From Puccinia triticina (Eukaryota > Basidiomycota > Pucciniomycetes > Pucciniales > Pucciniaceae), in contig NC_070571.1 of NCBI RefSeq assembly GCF_026914185.1, positions 1 through 64,000 on the forward strand: 64,000 bases of DNA, in the 5' to 3' direction. Position numbers and translations under genes: made by a program. Below the pieces are notes generated by a model that was given only the letters and a program-made list of their open reading frames with translations, was not told where the DNA came from and made no database searches. Shown here in pieces: positions 33,201 to 42,000 of the stretch (position 1 is the first letter of the stretch; each line of letters opens with the position of its first letter).

Positions 33201-34626
33201 GCCGTTGCAGCGGCGGATTGAGTCCCTGCGGCATTGGCACATTGACGGGCTTGATCTTGCGCGCGACCGGCTTGTACTTGGCTGCGAACACCAAGTACTC
33301 TCCGCTCCTCCAGGCATCTAGAAGTGTGGCCTGGGCACGATAACTGAGACCACACTGGAGCAGGCTCCACGTCCGTAGCTCGGCCGGTTCCTCGAAAGCC
33401 GCTTTATCTGCATAAGACAAACCAGATGGCGGGGCGAGGCTCACGAGTGTGGCACAAGGTATTGCTTTGACAACGTTGTGGGTATCTACCCCCGGAGGTG
33501 CACATTGGGAGGAACTTACTTTTACCTCTCCCAGCCTCCGCGCCATCCTGAACTCCACCATGCCGCCCTCGCAGTCCACCCAATGAGAATCTAGTTTAGA
33601 CTCCTTGCGGAGTGATGAGTCGCCAGAAGGGATAGAAACACCATTCGCCGGAGACGAGGCCCTCCTGAGTCGGAACGGGGGTAGTGCCTCCTCCCGGAGG
33701 TCATCTTGACGCAGAGTTGTACCATCTACAGTGGTGACAGAAGAAAGGGGTCCTTGGAGGCTCACGACAGTGGCACGCGGTAGAGTTTTTGACATTGACG
33801 TGGCATCTAGCCCGGAGGTGCATGATTGGAGAGAACTTACTTTTACCTCTCCCAGCCTCCGCAAAGTCCCTGGATCCTCCTCAAACGCCCGCGCCTTCGT
33901 AGATAGAGAAAGTAGTTTACCCTCATTGCGGAGGGTCTCGATAGACGGAACTAGATTAGCCTTGTTGCAGAGAGTCTCAATGGACCGGGTTAGTTTATTC
34001 TCTTCCCGGAGACGAGAATTGATGCGTAGTTTATTCTCATCGCGGAGACAACGATGATGAAGCGAAAAGTTGCCTAGACTGGAAGACAAACAAGGATCCG
34101 ACGAGTCGCTCACATGTGTGGCCAGAGGTAATGTTTTTGACAAGACGGTAGAGTCTACCCGGGGATGCATACCATGGAGGGGACTTACTTCTACACTTTG
34201 TGCCCCCGCGGGAACCCCATGATGCCACCCACCATTTGCGCTCGACGCGAGCGCCCGGCGAATCCTTTTTGCCGGATCGAGTGAGAAAGATTCAGAAAGT
34301 AGCGGAAACGGAGACCGAAATGGCGGAAGGTTGGTGTTTTTTATTGGTTTTCGATTTTGTGGATGTTTTTGACTTTTAACGTTTTCGACAGGCGAGATAG
34401 AAGAAGCAGACCGAACCGAAGAAAGAAAGAAAACGCTACCGTGGGCCTCTGAGGGGTGAGTTGGTTTCCCGGACAGCATGCGAGGCCCTAGATTATTGCT
34501 GCCGGACAACAAGCCAACTCCACTCATAAAAAAGAGAGATGCTCCTCCCCCTCGGGCAACTCCATGACGCGCCCGCAGTGAGTGAGAACAGCCTTTCGCC
34601 CGTGTGCCGGAAATTCCCGCTCCCAC
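30250..34626 (-). CDS. Gypsy pol polyprotein (RT, RNase H, integrase)
   Basis: Open for 1,458 codons with no stop. The part before 34,527 overlaps gag; translation probably enters by -1 frameshift at 34,527-34,533 or restarts at the ATG overlapping the gag stop (34,525-34,527). The first 450 residues are an unusual Ser/Leu/Arg-rich region that includes three translated copies of the intron-like repeat (LGEVKVSSLQ and LGEVKVSSSQ). RT follows (GKLRIVHDLQPLNKV; catalytic FIDD at about 32,478-32,489). Then come RNase H (LAVDSSFHATGAVL), an HHCC integrase finger (LGHQGVAETYR ... CQSCEAC), the integrase core with Asp at about 31,118, TDGG at about 30,945 and Glu in GMVERG at about 30,843, and a GPY/F module (WNGPYRVVKQV). 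No chromodomain is seen. Confidence 0.95.
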   Translation of the reverse strand: MGAGISGTRAKGCSHSLRARHGVARGGGASLFFMSGVGLLSGSNNLGPRMLSGKPTHPSEAHGSVFFLSSVRSASSISPVENVKSQKHPQNRKPIKNTNLPPFRSPFPLLSESFSLDPAKRIRRALASSANGGWHHGVPAGAQSVEVSPLHGMHPRVDSTVLSKTLPLATHVSDSSDPCLSSSLGNFSLHHRCLRDENKLRINSRLREENKLTRSIETLCNKANLVPSIETLRNEGKLLSLSTKARAFEEDPGTLRRLGEVKVSSLQSCTSGLDATSMSKTLPRATVVSLQGPLSSVTTVDGTTLRQDDLREEALPPFRLRRASSPANGVSIPSGDSSLRKESKLDSHWVDCEGGMVEFRMARRLGEVKVSSSQCAPPGVDTHNVVKAIPCATLVSLAPPSGLSYADKAAFEEPAELRTWSLLQCGLSYRAQATLLDAWRSGEYLVFAAKYKPVARKIKPVNVPMPQGLNPPLQRPPLSRDPYQGLSRSLAGPFVPKGRVTAERLLVVNFGPEGWLYPDELNLIKNVLAERNGAIAFNEGERGLLKDSYGLPYVIPVIEHEPWQKRKIPIPAAKLEEYTKLIRERVRTGLYEQSTSSYSSPVFCVLKGNGKLRIVHDLQPLNKVTVKDAGVPPATEEFVESFSGRACYGLGDIMGGYDERALDPISRPLTTFETPLGRFQLTRLPQGATNSVAVYQAQMMWILQEEIPDHAGIFIDDGGIKGPVSDYNNKLLPWHSGIRRFIWEYAETLERILFRIEESGLTVSASKLAACVPALEIVGHVVCKEGRRMAKSKVNKILSWPTPVNATEVRGFLGVVVYVRIFIPSLSQICVPLRRLTRKDADFVWSADCEAAFEALKVCVGRDIVLVKIDYGPDAGKIKLAVDSSFHATGAVLTQEDANGFDRPALYESLLFSDVESRYSQSKLELCGVARILKKLQTVLWGQHFELQVDAQSLIQMINAPSLPNAPMTRWVSFIQLFSFDIVHRPGKSFTMPDGLSRRPQGDEDSDPPSFDFDEDSPHVRPLHSYSTCSEPVYNGYQEGFWRQLEDYLTTLTRPEGMDPKTYQALKRKSAEFFVQAGRLMKRGSPLPRIVVTLPLKQDEILGKLHEDLGHQGVAETYRRVADRFWWPSLKQAVARWCQSCEACQKRDLKRPLEPRYPTGEETVFGRVAMDAVHIKAGGAKYLIVARDDFSGWVEAKFLNNLTSEAVAAFLQEHWIMRYGLARSYSTDGGSEFGGALADMLRSLPGQHRVSTPYYPEGQGMVERGHGPLKAALVKLAGESGKNCRKFLPLVLFADRISTKRTTGYSPYELVFGQRAALPIDLDIESYLGVDWEEVRSTEDLLVARSKQLERSEETRALAYERMMKARGESVRYWEDKNSGRFRAPLSAGDLVLAYNRSLEVQWGQLFAHKWNGPYRVVKQVQGGSYVLSELDGTELKRRFAADQVKRYFPRGGITDQK
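33438..33540 (-). repeat. Intron-like repeat, copy D
   Basis: Minus strand: GGGAGAGGTAAAAGTAAGTT near 33,540-33,515, then GTGCACCTCCGGG, then CAATACCTTGTGCCACACTCG and GTGAG at 33,440. Translated in frame within pol. It carries a consensus 5' splice site GTAAGT. Confidence 0.7.
33759..33860 (-). repeat. Intron-like repeat, copy C
   Basis: Same order of blocks as copy D: GAGAGGTAAAAGTAAGTTC, ATGCACCTCCGGG, TCAAAAACTCTACCGCGTGC, CACTGTCGTGAGCC. Confidence 0.7.
34108..34200 (-). repeat. Intron-like repeat, copy B
   Basis: GTAGAAGTAAGTCCCCTCCA, then ATGCATCCCCGGG, TCAAAAACATTACCTCTGGC, then CACATGTGAGC. Diverged at its start compared with copies C and D. Confidence 0.65.
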
Positions 34627-36695
34627 CGGCCTTTTTCGATGGGACAGAGTGAGAACTCAATGTTCCGTCCTTCAGAATCGGGGAGGATGATCCGCTCTCC
34701 TGCCGTGGGAGAGAACAAGAGCGTTGCCTCGAAATCCATAAGGAACGGCCGGCCTAGGATGAAAGGGCTGTCTTGACGGGTAATCCAGAAGTGGCAGTAG
34801 CCCACGATGCTCTTGCCCACTCGAACCGGAACGTCCTCAGCAACCCCAATCAACTCGCAGGCCTGGTTGTTGATGCCGTAGACCGCAGAGCTGAAGTTGA
34901 CGCGCGGCGTCAAGTTGAATTGATTCGCCATACTGTCGGATATGATATTCAGCTGCGAACCCGAGTCGATCAGCGGAGAGCCCGCGCTCTCCCCTGCTCC
35001 GATAAGACAAGTGAGATAGCCCAGTGGGCAGGAGTAGAGACAGGGGTTCACCTCCGATTCTCTAAACTCCCGGCCTTCCGCCAAAGTGCCCGAGTGCACT
35101 TTCAGTTCTTCTGGGCCCACCTCCACGCGGCGCCGTGAGACCCATTTCTTAACACCGTCTGATACTGCCGGGGAAACTGAGCAAATCTCAGCAACAGTTG
35201 TCGAAACTGGGAGGTCAAAAATCTTCTTGACGAAACCCTCGACAGCGTCCGGATGGTCTCGTGAGACGTCTCGCTCGAAACGGACCTTGGGTTGAGAGCT
35301 CGTGACTTCAGGCGGCGTTGCTGGCCTGCTGGGAGTGCCTTTTGGCGTAGAAGACCTGGGATCGGGATCGTTCATGATCCGATCGAAAAGCTCCTGCTCT
35401 TCCGCTGGTTCCGACTCGCTGGGACCGCTAGGAGCAGTCGCCGGCTTCCGTAGCTGTCGTTTTACCTGAGAGGGCGGTGCCAAAGGAGCCTTATACGGCC
35501 TAGACTCCTCGTGCCGCTTCTTCCCAGCTGCTTCCGACTCGTAACTGCCCGAGAATGATTGGGATGAAACCGCTGGGGGGTACCACTGCTCTAGAGACCC
35601 GCAGCTGGCCTTGAACTCCACAGAGGCGGAGTGAGTCGACGAACGTGGTCCAGGAGACTGGGGACGAGAGCTCGACGACTGATTCGGTTGAAACGACGCC
35701 ACTACGTGGCGGATTGGGCGAGTACGATCGAACGGGATGAGCGCCCCGTTGGGCAAAAAGAAGTTGTTGCCCTTCTTCTCAACTAGCCCAGCGTCCTGAT
35801 CTTTCTGCAGCTCGGCGCAGCGCAAGGTCCCGTGATTTTCGCGGTGACAGTAGTAGCAAATCATTGGCCCACGGTCGGCCGATGTTCCCGATTTTCCGCC
35901 CCCCTGCTTCATGTACTGTTCAAAAGCCTTGAACATCCTCGTGAGTTCGTCCACGGAGGCTTCAGGCTTAGGGTCGGAAGAGGATGCTGTGGGGCGCTTG
36001 TCGGACCCCATCTTCTTCATGATTTCGTTCGCCTCCTGAAAGGGCGACGAGACGGGGGCTGCCGATCGAGTGTCTTCGAATGTGAGTGAAATTTGACCCT
36101 TCATGACAGTATCAATTGCGGCGCGAAGTACCGCAAAAGCCGGAAGCCGTGCGCGATTGTCAGTTGTGACCACCAAAGTATTGTCCTTGATCATTTGATC
36201 TCGGATCCGGCCCTGGAAACCCTCAGAGAACGCCTGATAGAACGCCTTCTTGAGCTCCTCAGCCGAATCGACGTGACCCTTAGATACCAAGTAGGCCTGA
36301 ATTGGATCCCAGGCCTTGCGGAACCCGTGGTAATCCGATAACGACGACACCCCGCCCTTTTTCACCCAAGAGTCGACCAGACTAGTGATGTCCCTTTCGG
36401 TAAACAACGCTTTGTCGACATCGACCCAGTAACTCAGCATCGCCGCTTTGAGTTTGGTCCAGTCGGGAGGCTTGTAACCATCGAGAGTTGCGAGGATTGT
36501 TCTCGTCTCTCCCGTCTCCACAAAGGCCCCGATCTGGCGGGCCTTGTCATAGTCCGACGCCCCATCCAGCTCCGCCGCGAGCTCGTAGTCGTCCAGGAAT
36601 TGCTCCACGTCGGAGCCCGCAAACTTCAAGCTCTTGTCTTGCGGCTTGATCTTGATCATCCTCCCGCGAGGGGGATCGGGGTTGAGGTCGGCCAT
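34524..36695 (-). CDS. Gypsy Gag plus aspartic protease
   Basis: 723-residue frame starting ATG 36695. The N-terminal 200 residues are capsid-like (FAGSDVEQFLDDYELAAELD). A canonical CCHC zinc knuckle CYYCHRENHGTLRC lies at about 35,819-35,860. A Ser/Pro-rich linker follows. Near the C-terminus is a retropepsin motif SPLIDSGSQLNIISDSMA (about 34,945-34,975), followed by the hydrophobic ILGRPFL flap-end region. Protease is therefore in the gag frame, unlike elements that place it in pol. The frame ends ...SFL-TGA, and the last codons form the T-TTT-TTA slip site. No internal stops. Confidence 0.93.
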   Translation of the reverse strand: MADLNPDPPRGRMIKIKPQDKSLKFAGSDVEQFLDDYELAAELDGASDYDKARQIGAFVETGETRTILATLDGYKPPDWTKLKAAMLSYWVDVDKALFTERDITSLVDSWVKKGGVSSLSDYHGFRKAWDPIQAYLVSKGHVDSAEELKKAFYQAFSEGFQGRIRDQMIKDNTLVVTTDNRARLPAFAVLRAAIDTVMKGQISLTFEDTRSAAPVSSPFQEANEIMKKMGSDKRPTASSSDPKPEASVDELTRMFKAFEQYMKQGGGKSGTSADRGPMICYYCHRENHGTLRCAELQKDQDAGLVEKKGNNFFLPNGALIPFDRTRPIRHVVASFQPNQSSSSRPQSPGPRSSTHSASVEFKASCGSLEQWYPPAVSSQSFSGSYESEAAGKKRHEESRPYKAPLAPPSQVKRQLRKPATAPSGPSESEPAEEQELFDRIMNDPDPRSSTPKGTPSRPATPPEVTSSQPKVRFERDVSRDHPDAVEGFVKKIFDLPVSTTVAEICSVSPAVSDGVKKWVSRRRVEVGPEELKVHSGTLAEGREFRESEVNPCLYSCPLGYLTCLIGAGESAGSPLIDSGSQLNIISDSMANQFNLTPRVNFSSAVYGINNQACELIGVAEDVPVRVGKSIVGYCHFWITRQDSPFILGRPFLMDFEATLLFSPTAGERIILPDSEGRNIEFSLCPIEKGRWEREFPAHGRKAVLTHCGRVMELPEGEEHLSFL
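34527..34533 (-). promoter_or_regulatory. Candidate -1 ribosomal frameshift site T-TTT-TTA
   Basis: On the minus strand the gag frame reads TCT-TTT-TTA-TGA. The heptamer T TTT TTA is in the X XXY YYZ register used by retroviral and yeast elements, one codon before the stop. Slipping back one base enters the pol frame exactly (reads ...SFFMSGVG). An ATG overlapping the TGA (ATGA) offers reinitiation as an alternative. Confidence 0.7.
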
Positions 36696-36739
36696 CGTAA
36701 ACAGAGCCTATGGGGAAAAAAAGATCGGATATCGAGGAT

Positions 36740-36824
36740 GGCTCACGGAGTGGCTAGGTTGTTTTGACAATGTAGAAACCTCTGAGGTGCAACTGAGTTG
36801 GAGGGGACTTACTTCTACCTCTCC
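36740..36824 (-). repeat. Intron-like repeat, copy A (gag leader)
   Basis: Minus strand: GGAGAGGTAGAAGTAAGTCC, TTGCACCTCAGAGG, then GCCACTCCGTGAGCCATCC. About 20 bases further there is a pyrimidine tract and TTTTTTTCCCCATAG at about 36,706-36,720, a good 3' splice site just before the gag ATG. A real leader intron from GTAAGT to this CATAG is therefore plausible. Confidence 0.6.
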
Positions 36825-36927
36825 TATGCCCCGCTGCTGAACACCAAAAAAAAGAAAAAATAAGAAAAAGGGATCCGAAAAAAAATATGGCAAATTATAA
36901 CCGCCAAACGGCCTCAAAACCACAGTC

Positions 36928-36977
36928 CGAGACTGTAAATCTTGAGGTCGCTGGTTCGATCCCGGCTCGGGGGACCA
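36928..36977 (-). promoter_or_regulatory. Extended primer-binding region, copy of tRNA-Tyr(GTA) positions 27-76
   Basis: On the plus strand these 50 bases are a perfect tRNA 3' portion. Anticodon arm CGAGA-CTGTAAA-TCTTG (anticodon GTA), five-base variable loop, T arm GCTGG-TTCGATC-CCGGC, 3' acceptor strand, A73 and an encoded CCA. The CCA ends two bases from the 5' LTR. A normal primer site would need only about 18 bases. Sequence upstream of position 27 no longer resembles a tRNA. Confidence 0.9.
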
Positions 36978-36979
36978 AA

Positions 36980-37893
36980 TGAGGGACTCCTGTCCGTACT
37001 AGCGGTGGCAGTCGGTTGAGGGGATGTTTGCTGTTTAGGCTGCCCTCGAGGTGATGGTCCGTGAAGGTGAGCGCGGATGAGATTGGTGATAGCTTTGGGG
37101 TTAGGTGGTTTTGAGAGGTTCGCCGGGGTTTGGATCCTCGGCGGCGGTTGTTTGTTGTTGTTGAAGGGGGGGTAGGAGGTGATCTTAACGAAGAGAAAGA
37201 AGGGGGATCGCGAAAACTCTAGATGAAGAAAGATCGGCGAGCTGAGCTCGAAGGTTTGAACTCTGAAGATATGATCGATATACTCTTGATGGTCCGTATT
37301 CTGGGGATCAGAATGCCATGCCTCTCCCATCATCCAAGTTCGGCGAACTTGGACTCCGGGAGAGCCACATGTCACGTGTATTTCATCATCTCCTCCGCGC
37401 GCTACGCGCGCACACACACACAACAAGCAACAGAAGCAGGAAAAGGAAACACAACACAAAGAAATGAGGAAATCACAGTGAGATGAGATAGAAGGAAAAG
37501 AGGCATGGAGAAGAAGGAAAAGCAGCAAGAAAGGAAAAGCCAGAAAACACTCAAACCAGACAAACCAAACAGAAAGAAAAGAAGCCAGAAACAAACAAGG
37601 AAATAAACCCACAGCAGGTGCTGTGTTAGGACCAAGAAAGATGAAGAGGCTGGGAAACTGAGAAAGAAAGGAAATGGGAAAAAAGTGTTGAAAAGGGGGG
37701 AGTAGAAAGAGAGAAGGAGGAGGGGAAGATCTTGAAGATAGAGCCAGTTGAAAGTAAGAAGGTGATGGAGAGGGATCTTGAGGTTTGACGGTGGATTCTT
37801 GAGTCTTGAAGCGTGAGAGGGAAGTTGAGTCTTGATGATCTTGCTGGCGGCGGAGATGTTCCTGACTAGCTGGCCACGAGAGGGGCCACCACA
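36980..37893 (-). repeat. 5' LTR of the gypsy element
   Basis: 914 bp, TG...CA on the minus strand, practically identical to 29159-30072. It directly adjoins the tRNA-Tyr-derived primer region. Confidence 0.95.
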
Positions 37894-37897
37894 CCGA

Positions 37898-38216
37898 TAG
37901 GAAGCCCTCCCGGCGAGCTGGTGTATGTATACCAGCCAGCCGAGAGGAAGCCCTCCCGGCGAGCTGGTGCATGTATATCAGCCAGTCAAGAGGAAGTCTT
38001 GGCAAGCTGGTGTCTGCATACCAGCCCGCCGGGAGAAAGTCATCTTGACAAGCTGGTGTACATTATAAATACGTGCCCGTCGACATCTCGGCGACAAGCT
38101 GGTGTATGTGTACCCACTCACGAAGAGCTATCTTGGCGAGTTGGTATATGTATACCAGCTCTCCAAGATGAAGCCCTCTCGGCGAGCTGGTGTATCATAC
38201 CAGCCCGTCAAGAGGA
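37898..38216. repeat. Tandem hairpin array, middle block
   Basis: Continuation of the array of 28,760-29,158 between the two retrotransposons, with the same GAGGAAGCCCTC and GTATGTATACCAGC palindromes, more degenerate toward 38,216. Confidence 0.85.
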
Positions 38217-38946
38217 TGTGAGATTTCAATTGACTAAGAGTTTTATTTCATTAGAATTTGGTTTACAAAGAAACTGGTGATTTGTTAAGAGAGTAGAAAC
38301 AGGTTTAGCTCTTACCTAAGAGCAAGGGTATATGGACTACTAGACTGTGATGGAAACAGTGAGAGATTACAAGTGAGAGTAAACAAAGAAATAGCAGAAT
38401 GTAGATGATATGTTTTTGGAGTTTTTAAGTATTTTGAGAGGAACTCTGAGGAGAAAGATTATTGCTAGTGAGTGCGCAAGTATTAAAAAGGAAAATAGAG
38501 TTCAGACAAGACTTGGTTTAGAAAAAGGAGTGGAAGTTAGATTGTGATTGCTGACAGACGCAGACAGAGTTTTTAGGTGATTAAGGGATTGACTTGGTGC
38601 TGTCTGGTGAATTCAAAGTGGCGAATAGTGGCTGGAGTTAGTTCATTGGCCGAACCAAGAGACTGCTTTTATAGCCAAGATTCTCTGTGCTTACAGGTAC
38701 AAAGTCCGCAAGGACAAGCATCCTTTCCAACTGATAAATCAGGGTTCAGGGTTTGATTGTGCCACATCCGGTAAAACAACGGCGTTTTGGGCTGAAACAA
38801 CGCCTGCTAGAGCTGCAGTAACAAGGGATACGAGTTGTATCATATTAGTTTGGGAGTTCAAACTGGTTTGTTCACAGCTTGGTTTTTCCCAAAAAGGAAC
38901 ACTTACAGCTGAGGAAACGGGTTGCTTCCAAATCCGTAATCTGACA
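38217..38946 (-). repeat. 3' LTR of the copia element
   Basis: 730 bp. On the minus strand it begins TGTCAGATTACGGATTTG and ends TTGAAATCTCACA. Its pair is at 43066-43795. Confidence 0.95.
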
Positions 38947-39087
38947 GGCTGCCATGCTTGGAGCGGCAACGTGAGAAGCAGAGGTTGTTGAGGCTTGAAG
39001 GGTCAGGCCATTGAGTGCCCTTCGAATCGACGTTCTGCCAACCGGCTTGGTTAGGAAGTCGGAGGTGTTGCTTTGAGAGTGGACATA

Positions 39088-42000
39088 TCAAAGCTTGATG
39101 CGCTTTTCCTTGATGAGATCACGAATGTGATGGAGTCTGAGGTCCATGTGCTTAGTGCAAAACCCATTTTGGCTCACTTGGCTCATGGCAAGGTCAATTG
39201 CCCCGCAATTGTCAATCAAGATGGTTGGCGTGGATTGTTGGTCGTCTAGGGTGATTTCAGAGATGAGGTTTGTGATCCACACCACTTCCTTGCTGGCGTC
39301 CGACAACGCTTTGTATTCAGCTTCTGTTGACGAGAGGGAGACGGTGCTTTGCTTGCACGATTTCCACGAGATGAGGTGCGAGTTGAGCGTGATGAGGTAT
39401 CCAGTGTGAGATCGTCTTGAATCCGGACAGTTAGCCCAGTCCGCGTCTACAGAGGCTTGAAGCGGTGAGGGCGATGTTTTGCTGAAGAATAGGCCGTTGT
39501 TGCGAGTACCTTTCAAGTAATGAAAGACTTGAATTGCTGCCAAGTAGTGAGAGAGTCCGGGGTTTTCCAGGAATTGAGAAAGCTTGCTAACGGCGTAGGA
39601 GATGTCTGGGCGAGTTAGTATGCTGAGATAGTTGAGCGATCCTATCAGGGCACGGTAATTGATGTTTAATGGCGCGAGTTGGTTGATGTCTTCTTGGGTG
39701 GCTTGACTCAGGTGGAGTTTGGGATTGATTGGAGATGAGGAGGGAGGTAGCTTGGTTACGTTGAACTCAACCAATTTTTGTTTGATGTATTGGGCTTGGT
39801 GGAGGATATAACCGGTGTCATGCTTCTCGAGTTTCATCCCAAGAAGAAAGGATGCTTCACCGATGTACTTGATGTGAAACTCCTGCTCCATTCTGGCGCG
39901 GAAAATTGAGGGATCGCGGCTGATTATGACTAGGTCATCCACGTGAGCAAAGATCCACGTTGGAACGCCTTCAGTTTTCCAGAAAACGCAGGGATCAGCA
40001 ACGGAGATCCGAAAACCTATAGTGGCAAGGAAACCACTAAGTCTGTTGTACCAGGCAAGCGAGGCCTGTTTGAGTCCGTAGATCGCTTTGTTGAGTTTGA
40101 GAAGGATTCGTTGTTCGGATGGAAAACCAGGTGGTGGAGTAAGGTAGACGGTCTCGTCCAGATCGCAGGTTAGAAAGGCGGATTTCACATCCAGCTGGTG
40201 GATGAGCAGATTGTTGATGGTGGCGAAGGACAGAAGAAAGCGAAGGGAGCAGGGTTTTCCGGTCGGAGCATATTTCAAGTCAAAGTTGACACCATGGGTC
40301 TGGCGAAACCCTTGAGCGCATATGCGCGCTTTGAATTCAATAACTTCGTTGTTTGCACCGAGCTTTTTGCAATACGCCCAGGTTGAAGGGATGGAGTTGA
40401 GGTTGTCTTGGTAAGGGATCTCAGTCCAGACATTGTGATCAATCATGTTCTGGATCTCTTTTTTCTCGGCTGCCAACCATTGAGAACTTTCGCAGCTTCG
40501 CATTGCTTGAGAGTGGTTTTTTGGTTCAACGGTGGTAGCGTAGAAGGTTTGCGGTTGCCGTCTCGGATAATGGAGGATGTTGGACTCGTCAATGTTGTTG
40601 TGGACTCTGGTGGGGTGACGTGGTCCATGGATGATAAGACGCCTTTGAGGCGGCTCGGCTTCCTCATCAATGTTGTCCATAACCTCATCTTCTTCAGAAG
40701 AACCTGGATCTCCAGCGACATTCTTGTCCAAATTGCAGCGTTGGCTGTTGTCGTGACTGGTGACTTCCTCAGATTCGTTGATTTCTTCAATGTCAAAAGG
40801 CAGGACCGGCGAGCCAATTATCTCAGCAAACGGTGAGTGCGTGAACGAGTCATGGCTGGGATTGAGCGCTGTCATGGAGGGAAATATGGATTCGTCAAAG
40901 TAAGTGTGACAAGTCTCAATGACTTTCCTGTCATTGATGCGCACAACACAATATGCAGAGTAGTCGTTGCTGTAGCCTATTAAAATTCCTTCCCACGCAA
41001 CTGGATCAAATTTCCCAGTGCGAAGGGCTTTCGGTTTGATCATCCATGTTTTACAGCCAAAGGGTTTGAATACTTTGAGGTTTGGAACCTTCTTGAATAA
41101 CTGTTTGAGCGGCGAAATCTTGCTGCGTCCGAGCGAAGGAAGGCAGTTAGTCGTCATCATCGCCGTTTTGACCGATTCGCCCCACCATTCCTTGGCCAAA
41201 TTGGACTGAATCATCATACACCTAGCCATATTAATAATGGTTTTGTTTGCTCGCTCGGCTACACCGTTGTGTTCTGGCGTATAAGGCGGTGCAACGTTGT
41301 GGTGAATTCCGGCAGTTTTGAGCTGTTCAGATAATGTCTTGTTGACAAATTCTCCCCCTCCATCAGTGATTAGCTTTTTCATCCGATGCCCAGTTTGATT
41401 TTTGAAGAAAGTTTTGAATTCGATGATCGCTTCACACGCCAAGGATTTCTCTTTGAGCAGAGTAACGCTTATGTATCCGGTGTGTTGGTCGACCAACGTT
41501 AGAAAGTAGCGCGCCCCAGAGTTGGTTGAAGGGGAGATTGGTCCGACAAGGTCTCTGTGAATCACTTCAAGTGGGGCAGAGGTTTTGTCAAAGCTGCTTT
41601 TGAAGGGGAATTTCGAAGTTTTACCCAGCATGCAGGAATCGCAGGTTGCTGATGCGGAGAGAGATGAGTCGTTGACGGCCACTCTGATCCTGGCAATGCT
41701 GGCATGCCCAAGACGGTTGTGCCAGGTCTGGAAAGGCGTGATGTGGAGGGAGTGTGTGGTGGTGGTGAGCGTGGTGATAAGCGAAGATACTGGACCAATG
41801 GGAACGTTGAATTCAAAGATTCCATTGACCAGGTTACACAAGAAGTATATGTTGTTGTTGATGACTACCTTGTAGTTGCTGGCTACCTTTCGGATCTGCA
41901 TACCCTTCTCCATGAGCTGCCCAACCGAGATGAGGTTTTGGGTGAGAGCTGGGACGTGGAGGGCATTTCGAAGGACCACGACCTTGCCTGTGGCTTGAAA

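Larger units (their letters stand above)
29159..37893 (-). mobile_element. Full-length Ty3/gypsy retrotransposon, 8,735 bp
   Basis: Two 914-bp LTRs (29159-30072 and 36980-37893) differ at one base that I noticed, so the insertion is recent. The element is on the minus strand: LTR begins TGTGGTGGCC and ends GTCCCTCA. Flanks share CCGA (29155-29158, 37894-37897), a 4-bp duplication. Order: 5' LTR, tRNA-Tyr primer region, leader with an intron-like repeat, gag-protease ORF, overlapping pol ORF (RT, RNase H, integrase), hairpin, purine-rich tract, 3' LTR. It landed inside the hairpin array of the hAT-like element. Both ORFs are uninterrupted, so it may be competent. Confidence 0.95.

Noticed and set aside
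36928..36977. A genuine tRNA-Tyr gene
   Set aside because: Only positions 27-76 are present, CCA is encoded, and it lies exactly at the primer site of the gypsy element.
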